Assembly: GCA_947496715.1 (NCBI GenBank)
Contig: CANMDT010000014.1
Location: 1-42,805 of the forward strand
Direction of reading: 5' to 3'
From: Myxococcales bacterium
GTDB taxonomy: Bacteria > Myxococcota_A > Bradymonadia > REDH01
DNA: 42,805 nt
Part shown: piece after piece, positions 34,000-42,747 of the stretch
How the letters are laid out: each line of letters begins with the position of its first letter
Position numbering within the stretch: the first letter of the stretch is position 1
Translations under genes and position numbers: made by a program
Notes under the pieces: generated by a model
What the model was told of the DNA's origin: nothing
Database searches by the model: none
What the model saw: the letters and a program-made list of their open reading frames with translations, nothing else

Positions 34000-35213
34000 C
34001 GGCCAGCCTCCTCGAGCGCCTGCTTTGCGGCCTCGATGGCGGTCGCTACGGAGAGCCCGAAGGCTGTCTGATCGCGCGCAGCATCGTGGCCCGCCAGCGC
34101 GCCACCGCAGGCGAACAGACCTGCCGCGCCCGCTACGGCAAGCCGTCGGTCGGTCTGGAGCCCGCGCTGCCCCTGACGCTGCGGGAGCCAAGGCTCCGCT
34201 GCCGTTGCATCCAGCGAGGCGCCCGTCGCATTCAGCCAGCGCTCATCGATGGCAGCGCTGCCGCGCCAGCCCTGCGAGCCGGTGGCAAGAATGACCGCGC
34301 CTGCCTCCGCCTCTTCGACCCCGGCAGCGATGTGCCAGCTATCCGCTCGCCGCGTGGGCGGCGCTGCGATCACGCCAAACCGTGCCACGCCCGCAGCCGA
34401 CAGCGCCCCATCGAGCTGCGCACGGAGCCGCATCCCCCAGGCCGGCTCCGTTGTCGAGGCCAGCTCGAGCACCTGCCGGCCAAGACGCTCCGACAGCGCA
34501 GCGCGCAGCATCGCGGCCTGCTCGAACGACCTCCCCAGCAGCGGCGGAAGCACGATGGGTCCCTCACCAGGCGCCGGGCGAAGAAGTTCGACCCATGCCT
34601 CTGCATCCCAAGCAGCCGTTGCCGCGGTCGCCTGAAGCAGCCCGCCCCAGCGATGCGCTGTCGCAATCTCAACAGACTCCGTCTCGCCCAATCCCGCGTC
34701 CCGCCACATCGCGGCGAGCCAGGTCGCGGAACAGCAGGGCATGCCAGCAAAGCCAACAAAGGTGGGGCTCCGCTGCGCTGTGGTCATCATCCCGGCTGGA
34801 ACCAGGTCTGCACTCCGGACAAGCCCCTCGGTTACCGGCAGACCGAGCGCCCGCGGATGCACGGTTGCCTCGATCCCGAGCAGCCGAAGCGCACGCTCCG
34901 TGCGACGCTGCACCTCATCTGCGCCCCAGCCGAGCTGCACAAAGGGATGGTTCGGACAGGCCTGGGACAGCGCCGCAATCCGTTCACCCGAACCCCACTT
35001 TCGGCTGCTGCTCGCCACTGTCGGAAGGCTCCCTAACGCGGCCGGTGGCGGCGCGATCGGCCCAAAGAGGTGGCCCATCCCCGACCAGTGGAGGCTCGCG
35101 CCCTGGCCGGCGTCGCACACAAGCACCTTCGCACCCGACTCCGCCGCAGCGAGCGCAGCGGTCGCTCCAGCGAGCCCCGCACCCACGACGATGAGGTCGA
35201 ACCGCTGGCTCAC
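33996..35213 (-). CDS. glpB: Anaerobic glycerol-3-phosphate dehydrogenase subunit B-like
   Basis: A 405-aa flavoprotein-like subunit. It begins with a nucleotide-binding strand and GAGLAGA (about residues 10-16), then GASLHWSGMGHLFG, comparable to the SALHFSSGSLDLL segment of E. coli GlpB. Other shared features are the central GFAGMP stretch, EPAWGMRLRAQLDGAL (PPSVLGIRLQNQLQRQF in E. coli), ILATGSQGWRG and a C-terminal ACGGALAGHD. GlpB works with GlpA and GlpC to oxidise glycerol-3-phosphate to DHAP and reduce quinone. GTG 35213 is chosen: a full GGAGGT lies 5 nt upstream and it overlaps the glpA stop by 4 nt. The open frame extends another 74 codons inside glpA. Confidence 0.82.
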   Translation of the reverse strand: MSQRFDLIVVGAGLAGATAALAAAESGAKVLVCDAGQGASLHWSGMGHLFGPIAPPPAALGSLPTVASSSRKWGSGERIAALSQACPNHPFVQLGWGADEVQRRTERALRLLGIEATVHPRALGLPVTEGLVRSADLVPAGMMTTAQRSPTFVGFAGMPCCSATWLAAMWRDAGLGETESVEIATAHRWGGLLQATAATAAWDAEAWVELLRPAPGEGPIVLPPLLGRSFEQAAMLRAALSERLGRQVLELASTTEPAWGMRLRAQLDGALSAAGVARFGVIAAPPTRRADSWHIAAGVEEAEAGAVILATGSQGWRGSAAIDERWLNATGASLDATAAEPWLPQRQGQRGLQTDRRLAVAGAAGLFACGGALAGHDAARDQTAFGLSVATAIEAAKQALEEAGR

Positions 35214-36889
35214 AGCCCACCTCCGAGGCCAGCCAGCAGCGCATGCGCCGCCCGCGTCTCGGCCATCGCAGCTCCACCGGTCATGAGTCCGCGCCGGTCT
35301 TCCCAGCGAGACTGCATGAAGGCCAGCGCCACATCGGTCATGCAGGAGGGAGCCAACCCGCGCTCCTCGCAGAAGATGCGCGCCGCAGGCAGAATGGAGC
35401 GCACGCCAAAGTCGCCGCCCACGCCCAGCCGGCATCGCCGCTTGAGGTCGTCGAACTGGACCACCGCCTCGTTGCGCAGGCAGTAACGCAGCTCCGCCTC
35501 GATGACCGGTTCGGCCGGATCCACGATGGCCGCCATGGAGGGCGTTTCGCGGACCATCGCCAGAATCTGCTCCGCGCGCGAGCCGTGACGGTAGAGGATA
35601 CGGCTACCTGCCACCGCACTCACACCGGCCTCCACAAAATCGCGGACCATCAGCCCGTGGTGTTCGCCACCGGGAAGGGCGCGCGTCGAGGTCTCGCAGG
35701 CCACGCTCCGGCCGAGCGATCGCAGGAGCGCATCGGTCGCCTCCTCGGCCATGATCCGGTAGGTCGCCAGCTTGCCGCCGGCGATGGAGAAGAAGCCGTC
35801 TAGCCCCTCGCTCCGGTGGTCGTAGATGCGGTGAGCGCGGCTGAGGTCGTCTTCGTTCTGCCCGTAGCCGTGAAGCGTTGCGCGGCATCCAACGGTTGTT
35901 CCGATGAGCGGATAACGACGTATGGTTGGGAAGATAGACTCCACTCCTTGAAGCAGATACTCAATCTCATCTTCGAGTACCGGGATGCGCTCTAGGTCGC
36001 CGTAGTAGTCGTCGTCTGTCGTCCCAATCAGCGTGGTGTTCTGCTGCGGGCAGATGAAAATCTGGCGCCCGTCGACCGCGTTCGCCAGCACCGCGTAGTT
36101 CGTCACCCGGCCAGCTGTGATGAGGTGAACCCCTTTTCCGGGCCGAACCTTCACCGACGAAGCCCCCTCCTTCGCCGCAATCCCCATGCTCCAGGGGCCG
36201 CCCGCGTTGATGACCCGCGACGCAAAGAGCTCCTTGCGCGCGCCCGAGAGCCGGTCTACCAGCCGGACTCCAAGCACTCGGCCGCTCTCGCGAATCAATC
36301 CTTCTGCCTTGTGGTAGGTGAGAATCTCCGCCCCGTGTTCTGCCGCATCGAGGGCGTTGATGAGCGTCAAACGCTGCGCATCGATGCCCCACTCGTCCAT
36401 CGTGATGGCGCCGAGCAGGTTCTTGGCCAGCCCTGGCTCCACGCGGAGCGCCTCCTCCCGGGTGAGACGCGTGTGCATCAGCCCCCGCTTGAGCGGCTGG
36501 TAGCGGTCGTAGACCGTGAAGAAGACCTCCGCGAGCTCCAGCATGACCCGCTCTTGGATACCACCCTCCTGCCAGGGGAGCAGGAAGGGGATGCGGAAGA
36601 TGAGGTGGGGCGCAATCTGCTGGATGAAGCCCGAGTCGAGGCAGGAGAGCCTCGTCACCGAGGGGTCGGAGGTCAGATAGCGCAACCCGCCGTGGATCAT
36701 GCCTGAGCTGGCCCAGGTGGCGCCGGTCGCGAGGTCGCGCATCTCGCACAGCGTCACATGGAGGCCACGCAGTGCGGCGTCGCGTGCAATACCTGCACCG
36801 TTGATGCCACCGCCGATGACGACCAGGTCGAGCGGCTGCTCACGCGTTCCCGCGGGACGAGGCCCAGTCTGGCATGATGTAGCCGCCAT
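35210..36889 (-). CDS. glpA: FAD-dependent glycerol-3-phosphate dehydrogenase (GlpA/GlpD family)
   Basis: A 559-aa flavoenzyme that oxidises glycerol-3-phosphate to dihydroxyacetone phosphate. The dinucleotide-binding motif GGGINGAG is at 26-33, and the FAD/substrate signature GATWASSGMIHGGLRYL at about 56-72 is typical of the family. The C-terminal DAO_C-type domain is present, with two cysteines near its end. The bfd-like [2Fe-2S] domain found at the C-terminus of E. coli GlpA is not evident, so the gene could equally be called glpD. I favour glpA because glpB and a short glpC-like gene follow with 4-nt overlaps. It starts 5 nt after the aspS stop; the ribosome binding site is weak. Confidence 0.9.
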   Translation of the reverse strand: MAATSCQTGPRPAGTREQPLDLVVIGGGINGAGIARDAALRGLHVTLCEMRDLATGATWASSGMIHGGLRYLTSDPSVTRLSCLDSGFIQQIAPHLIFRIPFLLPWQEGGIQERVMLELAEVFFTVYDRYQPLKRGLMHTRLTREEALRVEPGLAKNLLGAITMDEWGIDAQRLTLINALDAAEHGAEILTYHKAEGLIRESGRVLGVRLVDRLSGARKELFASRVINAGGPWSMGIAAKEGASSVKVRPGKGVHLITAGRVTNYAVLANAVDGRQIFICPQQNTTLIGTTDDDYYGDLERIPVLEDEIEYLLQGVESIFPTIRRYPLIGTTVGCRATLHGYGQNEDDLSRAHRIYDHRSEGLDGFFSIAGGKLATYRIMAEEATDALLRSLGRSVACETSTRALPGGEHHGLMVRDFVEAGVSAVAGSRILYRHGSRAEQILAMVRETPSMAAIVDPAEPVIEAELRYCLRNEAVVQFDDLKRRCRLGVGGDFGVRSILPAARIFCEERGLAPSCMTDVALAFMQSRWEDRRGLMTGGAAMAETRAAHALLAGLGGGL

Positions 36890-36894
36890 GTCGC

Positions 36895-38676
36895 TTAACC
36901 GCGGGGCTTGGCGAGGGCGATGCCCAACTCGCGGAGCTGCGCGTCGTCAACGGGCCCCGGTGCCTCGGTCATGAGGCAGGAGGCGCTGGCCGTCTTCGGG
37001 AAGGCGATGACGTCGCGGAGGCTGGTTGCGCCAGACAGCAGCATCATGAGCCGGTCAAAGCCGAAGGCGATGCCGCCGTGCGGCGGTGCGCCGCTCTTGA
37101 GGGCCTTGAGCAGGAAGCCAAACTTCTGGTTGGCCTCCTCCTCGCCAATGCCGAGCAGCGAGAAGAGCTTGCTCTGCAGCCGGGTGTCGTGGATTCGGAT
37201 GCTGCCGCCGCCAAGCTCGATGCCGTTGAGCACCAGGTCGTAGGCGCGCGCGCGAATCTCGCCGGGGTTGGTGTCGAAGAGCGGCACATCCTCCGGGCGG
37301 GGCGAGGTGAAGGGGTGGTGCATCGCCACCCAGCGACCGGCCTCCGCATCGTAGTCGAGAAGCGGGAAGTCGGTCACCCAGACGAACTTGTAGCTGTTCG
37401 CCGGGATGAGCCCGCGCTCCGCCGCAACCAGCTTGCGGAGGTTGCCGAGCGCCGGATTGGCGACCTTGGCAAGGTCGGCGACGAAGAGGAGCAGGTCGCC
37501 CTCGTTCGCGCCCATGGCGCCCGCAATCTTGGTCTGCCAACCGGCGTCGAAAAACTTCGAGATACCGCCCGTCCATCCCTCGGCCGTCAGCTTGGCCCAG
37601 CCGAGCCCCTTGGCGCCGAAGATGGCAGCCTTGGCGGTGTACTCGTCGATGCTCTTGCGGCTGATCTCGCCGCCGTTCGGCACCACGATGCCCTTGACCA
37701 CGCCGCCCTTGGCGACCGCGTCGGCAAAGAGGGGGAAGGGGAAGCCGTCGGCCGACAGCGCGCTGATGTCCTGTAGCTCCAGCCCGTAGCGCATGTCGGG
37801 GTTGTCGACGCCAAAGCGAGCCATCGCCTCGTCATAGGAGATGCGCGGGATGGGCAGCTGAATCTCATGCTGGTGCACGTAGTTCCAGATGCGCGACATG
37901 AGCCGCTCGCAGAGCTCGTAGATGTCCTCGCGGTCGATGAACGACATCTCCATGTCGATCTGGGTGAACTCGGGCTGCCGGTCGGCGCGGAGGTCTTCGT
38001 CTCGGAAGCAGCGGCAGATCTGGTAGTAGCGGTCGAAGCCGGCGACCATGTAGAGCTGCTTGAAGAGCTGGGGCGACTGGGGGAGGGCGTAGAACTCACC
38101 GCCGTGCACGCGGCTCGGGACGAGGTAGTCGCGGGCGCCTTCGGGCGTCGACTTGGTGAGGATGGGGGTCTCGAGCTCGAGGAAGCCGTTCTCATGGAGG
38201 AACTGGCGGACCACGTGGGTCACCTCGGCGCGGAGCACGATGTTCTTCTGGATGGGCTTGCGGCGCAGGTCGACGAAGCGGTGCTGCAGGCGGAGCTCCT
38301 CGCTCGCGGTGACCTCGTCACGCACGGGGAAGGGCGGCGTCTCGGCCCGGTTGAGCACCACAATCTCGGTCGCCTCGACCTCGATTTCACCCGTCGGGAT
38401 CTGCTTGTTGGTGTTGCTGCCGCGGCTGACCACCACGCCCGTGATGGCGACCACCCACTCCGGTCGAACCTCAGCGGCCGCTGCTGCCAGCGCCGCGTCT
38501 ACGGTGGGGTCGAACTTCACCTGGGTCACGCCGTAGCGGTCGCGCAGGTCGATGAAGGCGCAGCCACCCAGGTCGCGGTTGCTTGCTACCCAGCCATCGA
38601 GCGTAACCGTCGCGCCAATATCGGAGGCGCGGAGTGCGCCGCAGGTGTGTGAACGGCGGGGAGGGACTTCAAACAT
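36895..38676 (-). CDS. aspS: Aspartyl-tRNA synthetase
   Basis: A 593-aa class II synthetase of the bacterial type. It has an N-terminal OB-fold anticodon-binding domain (TLDGWVASNRDLGGCAFIDLRD) and motif 1 around FLELETPILTKSTPEGARDYL. Motif 2 is CFRDEDLRADRQPEFTQID, followed by the GAD insertion domain and motif 3 (GIAFGFDRLMML). Length matches the family. It charges tRNA(Asp); the sequence does not show by eye whether it also charges tRNA(Asn). It follows ligA by 29 nt and precedes glpA by 5 nt. GluQ, encoded 20 kb away, modifies the same tRNA. Confidence 0.96.
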   Translation of the reverse strand: MFEVPPRRSHTCGALRASDIGATVTLDGWVASNRDLGGCAFIDLRDRYGVTQVKFDPTVDAALAAAAAEVRPEWVVAITGVVVSRGSNTNKQIPTGEIEVEATEIVVLNRAETPPFPVRDEVTASEELRLQHRFVDLRRKPIQKNIVLRAEVTHVVRQFLHENGFLELETPILTKSTPEGARDYLVPSRVHGGEFYALPQSPQLFKQLYMVAGFDRYYQICRCFRDEDLRADRQPEFTQIDMEMSFIDREDIYELCERLMSRIWNYVHQHEIQLPIPRISYDEAMARFGVDNPDMRYGLELQDISALSADGFPFPLFADAVAKGGVVKGIVVPNGGEISRKSIDEYTAKAAIFGAKGLGWAKLTAEGWTGGISKFFDAGWQTKIAGAMGANEGDLLLFVADLAKVANPALGNLRKLVAAERGLIPANSYKFVWVTDFPLLDYDAEAGRWVAMHHPFTSPRPEDVPLFDTNPGEIRARAYDLVLNGIELGGGSIRIHDTRLQSKLFSLLGIGEEEANQKFGFLLKALKSGAPPHGGIAFGFDRLMMLLSGATSLRDVIAFPKTASASCLMTEAPGPVDDAQLRELGIALAKPRG

Positions 38677-38705
38677 GCATCAACCAGCAGTGAGGGCGTG
38701 ACGGT

Positions 38706-40643
38706 TCACGCAGAGGGAGAATCGGGTGTAAGCATCGGCAGGAAATCGCGCTCAGGAATGATCAAAATACGACCTCCCGCTTCGCGCAGGCCCTTAGCCT
38801 TCTTGAGCTTCGATGACATCTTTCCCGCGACCATCTTGTCGTAGTCGGCATCGCCCACAACGAGGAAGTCGACCTCGCCGCTGACCGAACTCGGCGTCGC
38901 GCCACCGAGCGCTCGGACCTGTTCCTGCGCTGCCTCTCGAGACATGGAGGCGAGGCTCCCGGTGAATACGAACTTCTTACCGGCGAGCGGTCCAACGGCC
39001 GCCGACTTCGGTGGCCAGGTGAGCGTCACGCAGGCCGCGAGCCGCTCGATCCAGGGCCGGTGTTCGGCCACAAAGGTGAGCAGGGCCGATGAGACCCGGG
39101 GGCCGACGCCGGCAATGGCGGTGAGCTGGTCGGCGTTGGCGTCGAGCAGGCCGTCGAGGCTGTCGAAGTTGGCCTCGAGGTCGCGCGAAAGCTGCTCGCC
39201 AACCTCGGGCGCGCCGAGCGCGTTCAGGAAGGAGGCGAAGCGGAGGCTACGCCGCTCCTCGATGCTCGCCAGCAGGTTGGCAGCGGTCTTGTCGCCGAGC
39301 CTGTCGAGCGTGCGGAGCCGCTCGGCGGTGAGTGCATAGAAGTCGGCGGGCTCCGCGAGCAGTCCGGCTGCAAAGAGCTGTTCGATCAGCTTGGGCCCGA
39401 AGCCATCGAGGTCGAGCGCGCTGGCCACATGTAGGAGCCTGCGCGAGGCCGCGCCGGTGCAGGTGGCGGCGTGGTCTGCCATGAGGATGTCTTCGCGCAC
39501 CTCCGTGGCCGCGCCGCAGCTCGGGCAGGCGGAGGGCGGCAGCAGCAACGCACCGGCGCCCGGCTTGAGCACCGACTCGATGTGGGGAATCACGCCGCCA
39601 CGACGCGTCACGGCAACCTGCGCGCCGACGGCCAGCGGCGATTCGCCGGCCAACTTCGCCATGATGGAGAGGTTGTGCAGCGAGACGCGCGACACAGTCA
39701 CGCCCGACAGGGAGACAGGCACCACGAGCGCGACGGGGTTGATGGCTCCCGTCCGCGAGACCGACCACTCGATGCCGGTCAGCTCAGAGAGGCCCGACTC
39801 ACCCTGGTACTTGTAGGCGATGGCGCCGCGCGGGTGGTGTGCGGTGTTGCCGAGTCCGTGCTGCAGCGCGAGGTCGTTGACCTTGAAGACGATGCCGTCG
39901 GTCTCGTAGTCGAGCTCGTTGCGGGTCGCGGCGAGCGCATCGAAGCTGCGCTGCCCCTCCTCCCGCTCGCAGACCAGATAGGGCGAGACGGTGAAGCCGA
40001 GGGCGCGCAGCCGCTCCATCTCCTCCGCCTCGGTCGTCACGGTTGGGTCGCCCTGCAGGTCGTAGGCCAGGAAGTGGAGTCCGTAGGCCTCGGTCTTCGC
40101 TGGGTCCTTCTGCTTGAGGGCGCCTGCCGCCAGGTTGCGGGGGTTGGCGAAGGCCTCGGCGTAGCGGGCGCTGAAGGTGGAGACGGGCATGAAGGCCTCG
40201 CCCCGCACCTCGATATTGGCGGCCGCGACCTGAGACGGGACGCCGCCGACCATCAGCATGTTGGCGGTCACCAGCTCGCCCGTCTCGCCGTCGCCGCGGG
40301 TTGCCGCGAGCACCAGTCTGCCGGCGCCGTCGTAGCGTAGGCTGACGGCGAGGCCGTCGATTTTCTGGGTCGCAATCGCCGCGCCTTCGATGCGGGCGAA
40401 CCAGCGGTCGAGCTCTTCGGCGGAGTAGCACTTGTCGAGGCTGAGCATGGGCGCGCCGTGCCGCACCTTGTCTCCGGTGATGGTCGAAGAGGGCACGCGA
40501 TGGAGAAGCGGCGAAAGTGGGTTTCGCTTCTGGAGTTCGCGCACGAGCAGGTCGAACTCCGCGTCGGTGATCTTGGGTTCGTTGAGCTCCCAGTACTTCT
40601 GGTTGTGTTCGACGATCGAAGCCTCCAACTCCTCGACAGGCAT
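38706..40643 (-). CDS. ligA: NAD-dependent DNA ligase
   Basis: A 645-aa ligase that seals nicks with NAD. The N-terminal Ia domain has the NMN-contacting EHNQKYWEL...DAEFD pattern (12-31). The adenylation motif is KIDG, with the nucleophile Lys94. ATRGDG is at 114-119, followed by the OB fold, helix-hairpin-helix repeats and a C-terminal BRCT domain. The zinc finger seems incomplete: Cys373, Cys376 and Cys395 are found, but no fourth Cys follows. ATG 40643 is used; GTG 40673 is an alternative, and neither has a clear SD. A TTGCGC/TCTAAC pair near 40707-40735 could be its promoter. It is probably the first gene of a run reaching rlmN. Confidence 0.94.
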   Translation of the reverse strand: MPVEELEASIVEHNQKYWELNEPKITDAEFDLLVRELQKRNPLSPLLHRVPSSTITGDKVRHGAPMLSLDKCYSAEELDRWFARIEGAAIATQKIDGLAVSLRYDGAGRLVLAATRGDGETGELVTANMLMVGGVPSQVAAANIEVRGEAFMPVSTFSARYAEAFANPRNLAAGALKQKDPAKTEAYGLHFLAYDLQGDPTVTTEAEEMERLRALGFTVSPYLVCEREEGQRSFDALAATRNELDYETDGIVFKVNDLALQHGLGNTAHHPRGAIAYKYQGESGLSELTGIEWSVSRTGAINPVALVVPVSLSGVTVSRVSLHNLSIMAKLAGESPLAVGAQVAVTRRGGVIPHIESVLKPGAGALLLPPSACPSCGAATEVREDILMADHAATCTGAASRRLLHVASALDLDGFGPKLIEQLFAAGLLAEPADFYALTAERLRTLDRLGDKTAANLLASIEERRSLRFASFLNALGAPEVGEQLSRDLEANFDSLDGLLDANADQLTAIAGVGPRVSSALLTFVAEHRPWIERLAACVTLTWPPKSAAVGPLAGKKFVFTGSLASMSREAAQEQVRALGGATPSSVSGEVDFLVVGDADYDKMVAGKMSSKLKKAKGLREAGGRILIIPERDFLPMLTPDSPSA

Positions 40644-40820
40644 CAGCTGGATTTGGGGGAGATTCAGGGGCACGACGAGACCGAGAGCAGGGTGGAGAGC
40701 GGCTAGGTTAGAACAGCGACCGAAGGGGGCGCAAGGGCCGAGAGGGGTTGGCGAGCGGCTCTCGCTGCGGCGACGACTTTCGTTGACGACCGGCGCAGCC
40801 GCGGGGTAGTTCCGGCGCAG
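40644..40820. other. Divergent intergenic region ligA / Ser-Thr kinase
   Basis: This 177-nt gap holds divergent promoter-like boxes and no gene. On the plus strand, TTGACG and TAGTTC lie close to the kinase start. On the minus strand, TTGCGC with TCTAAC (16-nt spacing) is a weak candidate for ligA. Confidence 0.45.
40783..40812 (+). promoter_or_regulatory. Putative promoter of the Ser/Thr kinase gene
   Basis: TTGACG (40783-40788) and TAGTTC (40807-40812) are separated by 18 nt. The predicted start of transcription would be at or within a few nt of GTG 40821, so the mRNA could be leaderless, or translation could begin at TTG 40830. Confidence 0.35.
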
Positions 40821-42734
40821 GTGCCTTCCTTGCCGTCTCAACCGCTTCAGATTCTCGGCCATTACACCCTGCTGGAGCGCGTGAGCGTTGGCGGGATGGC
40901 GGAAGTATTCCGTGCGCGCGACGATCGCGAGCACCCGCCCAAACGCTTTCTGGCCCTCAAGCGGGTGCTGCCCGGGCTAGCCGAAGACAGCGTCTTCCTC
41001 GACATGTTCGTGGAGGAGGCGCGGCTCGCAGTGCAGCTCCACCACGCCAACATCTGCGACATCTTCGAACTCGGTCAGCAGGGCGACCTCCTCTATCTCG
41101 TCATGGAGTTCATCGCCGGCCGCGACCTGCTCCAGCTTCAGCGCCACCTCGTCGGACAGGGCCGCGTGATGAGCGGCGCCCAGGCCATCCACATCATCCT
41201 CGAGCTCCTCGACTCCCTCGACTACGCCCACCGCAAGGTCGACGACGCCGGCCAGCCGCTCCACCTCGTGCATCGCGACATCAGCCCGCAGAATGTGATG
41301 GTCTCCTTCGACGGAGAGGTGAAACTCCTCGACTTCGGGATTGCGCGGGCCGGCACCAGCGCTGGCCGTACGCGGGCCGGCGTCCTCAAAGGCAAGTTCG
41401 CCTACCTCTCGCCGGAACAGGCAGACGGATCGCCAGCCGACCAGCGGAGCGACCTCTTCGCCGTCGGAATCCTGCTCCATGAACTGCTCACGGGCAGCCG
41501 CCTCTTCAGCGCACCCTCCGAGTTCGAGACGCTCGACAGGGTCCGCTCGCTCCAGCCGCCCTCCGTCTGTCTCTCTCAGCCACACCTGCCTCCCGCGCTG
41601 GATGCGATCCTCGCCCGGGCGCTCGCCAAAGCACCGTCGGAGCGATTCCCCTCTGCGGCGGCCTTTGCGGACGAGCTCCGGGCCCTGCTTGCCGGGCAGC
41701 CAACGCAGTATGGCAGGGCCGACCTCCGCGCCTTCATGCAGCGCGAGTTCCCTGCCGAGTTCGCGTCGGAGCGCGACAAGTTGGCCCGCGTCGCCACCTT
41801 TGCGCCCGTCGCGGCAGCGGAGCCTCCCATGCTTGCGCCGCACACGCCTGTGTCGGCGCAGCGGTCACCGCAGCCGTTGCCTGCGCCATCCGCACCCGTT
41901 GCCGGCCGCTCCACGCTCTCGCGCCTGCTGCTCCCCTTCGGCATCGCCAGCGTTGTCGCGCTTGGTGCTGTCGCCCTGCTCGACGACACGGCCGGACCGG
42001 CCACGGGCGATACCACCATCGGCAATCCTGTTGTCCAGCTCCTGGTTTCTCCGCCGAGCGCGCAGCTCTTCCTGCAGGGCAGTCAGAAGTTCGGGGCGGG
42101 CTCCCAGCGGAGCTTTCGCATCCCCGCGACGGGTCTCGCCATCATCGACATCTTTGCCCCGGGCCATGCGCCGCGCCGGCTGGAGATCGACCCATCCAAG
42201 CTGCAGGGCCTGCCCATCGAGGTCACGCTTGCACCCACCTCCGCCCGCCTCGTCGTCACCGCCGACGCCGATGCCCAGCTCAGCATCGACGGCTCCGGCA
42301 TCCCCGAAGGCTCCGGCATATCCGACGGCTCCGGCAGCTGGACCGTCGCGGGGCTCGACCCCTACCGGCCGCACGAACTGCTCCTCACGCCGCGCACCAC
42401 TGGCCTGCTCCCGCTCCGGCGCCAGGTCATCTTTGACGGATTCAGCGAGCAGCGGCTCCAACTCCGGCTACCCCGCGTCGGCAGCGAATCGGAGCCCGCA
42501 GCCCCTGTAGGTTGGCTGACCACCGACACGACCGACGGCCCCTACCGGCTGCTCATCGACGGCCGCGATGTGGGGCTCTCGGCGCCCATCTCGCCCGACA
42601 GTCCGTTGCCGCTTAAGCCCGGCCAGCGTCGCATCACCTTTGTCCGCGGGCCACACCGCAAGGCGCTCCTCGTGACCATCGTGGATGGACAAACGGCGCT
42701 CCTCCATCTCCCCAACCCTCAACCCCCCCCCTGA
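40821..42734 (+). CDS. Transmembrane Ser/Thr protein kinase (Hanks type)
   Basis: A 637-aa protein kinase. The cytoplasmic kinase domain has a glycine loop (VSVGGMAEV, 21-29), ATP-binding Lys47, Glu66 of helix C, catalytic loop HRDISPQN (151-158; Asp153), DFG (171-173) and SPEQ (197-200). Having Ser in place of the Lys of HRDLKPEN is usual in myxobacterial kinases. A Pro/Ala-rich linker (330-362) leads to one membrane helix (about 369-387). The periplasmic part has repeated beta-rich PEGA-like segments (VQLLVSPPSAQLFLQG, ARLVVTADADAQLSIDG). It may phosphorylate targets recognised by the FHA proteins encoded at 20-24 kb, but that is a guess. It starts at GTG 40821 (TTG 40830 possible) and ends in a C9 run just before the stop. 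Confidence 0.92.
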   Translation: MPSLPSQPLQILGHYTLLERVSVGGMAEVFRARDDREHPPKRFLALKRVLPGLAEDSVFLDMFVEEARLAVQLHHANICDIFELGQQGDLLYLVMEFIAGRDLLQLQRHLVGQGRVMSGAQAIHIILELLDSLDYAHRKVDDAGQPLHLVHRDISPQNVMVSFDGEVKLLDFGIARAGTSAGRTRAGVLKGKFAYLSPEQADGSPADQRSDLFAVGILLHELLTGSRLFSAPSEFETLDRVRSLQPPSVCLSQPHLPPALDAILARALAKAPSERFPSAAAFADELRALLAGQPTQYGRADLRAFMQREFPAEFASERDKLARVATFAPVAAAEPPMLAPHTPVSAQRSPQPLPAPSAPVAGRSTLSRLLLPFGIASVVALGAVALLDDTAGPATGDTTIGNPVVQLLVSPPSAQLFLQGSQKFGAGSQRSFRIPATGLAIIDIFAPGHAPRRLEIDPSKLQGLPIEVTLAPTSARLVVTADADAQLSIDGSGIPEGSGISDGSGSWTVAGLDPYRPHELLLTPRTTGLLPLRRQVIFDGFSEQRLQLRLPRVGSESEPAAPVGWLTTDTTDGPYRLLIDGRDVGLSAPISPDSPLPLKPGQRRITFVRGPHRKALLVTIVDGQTALLHLPNPQPPP

Positions 42735-42747
42735 TTCCCGAGGCATC

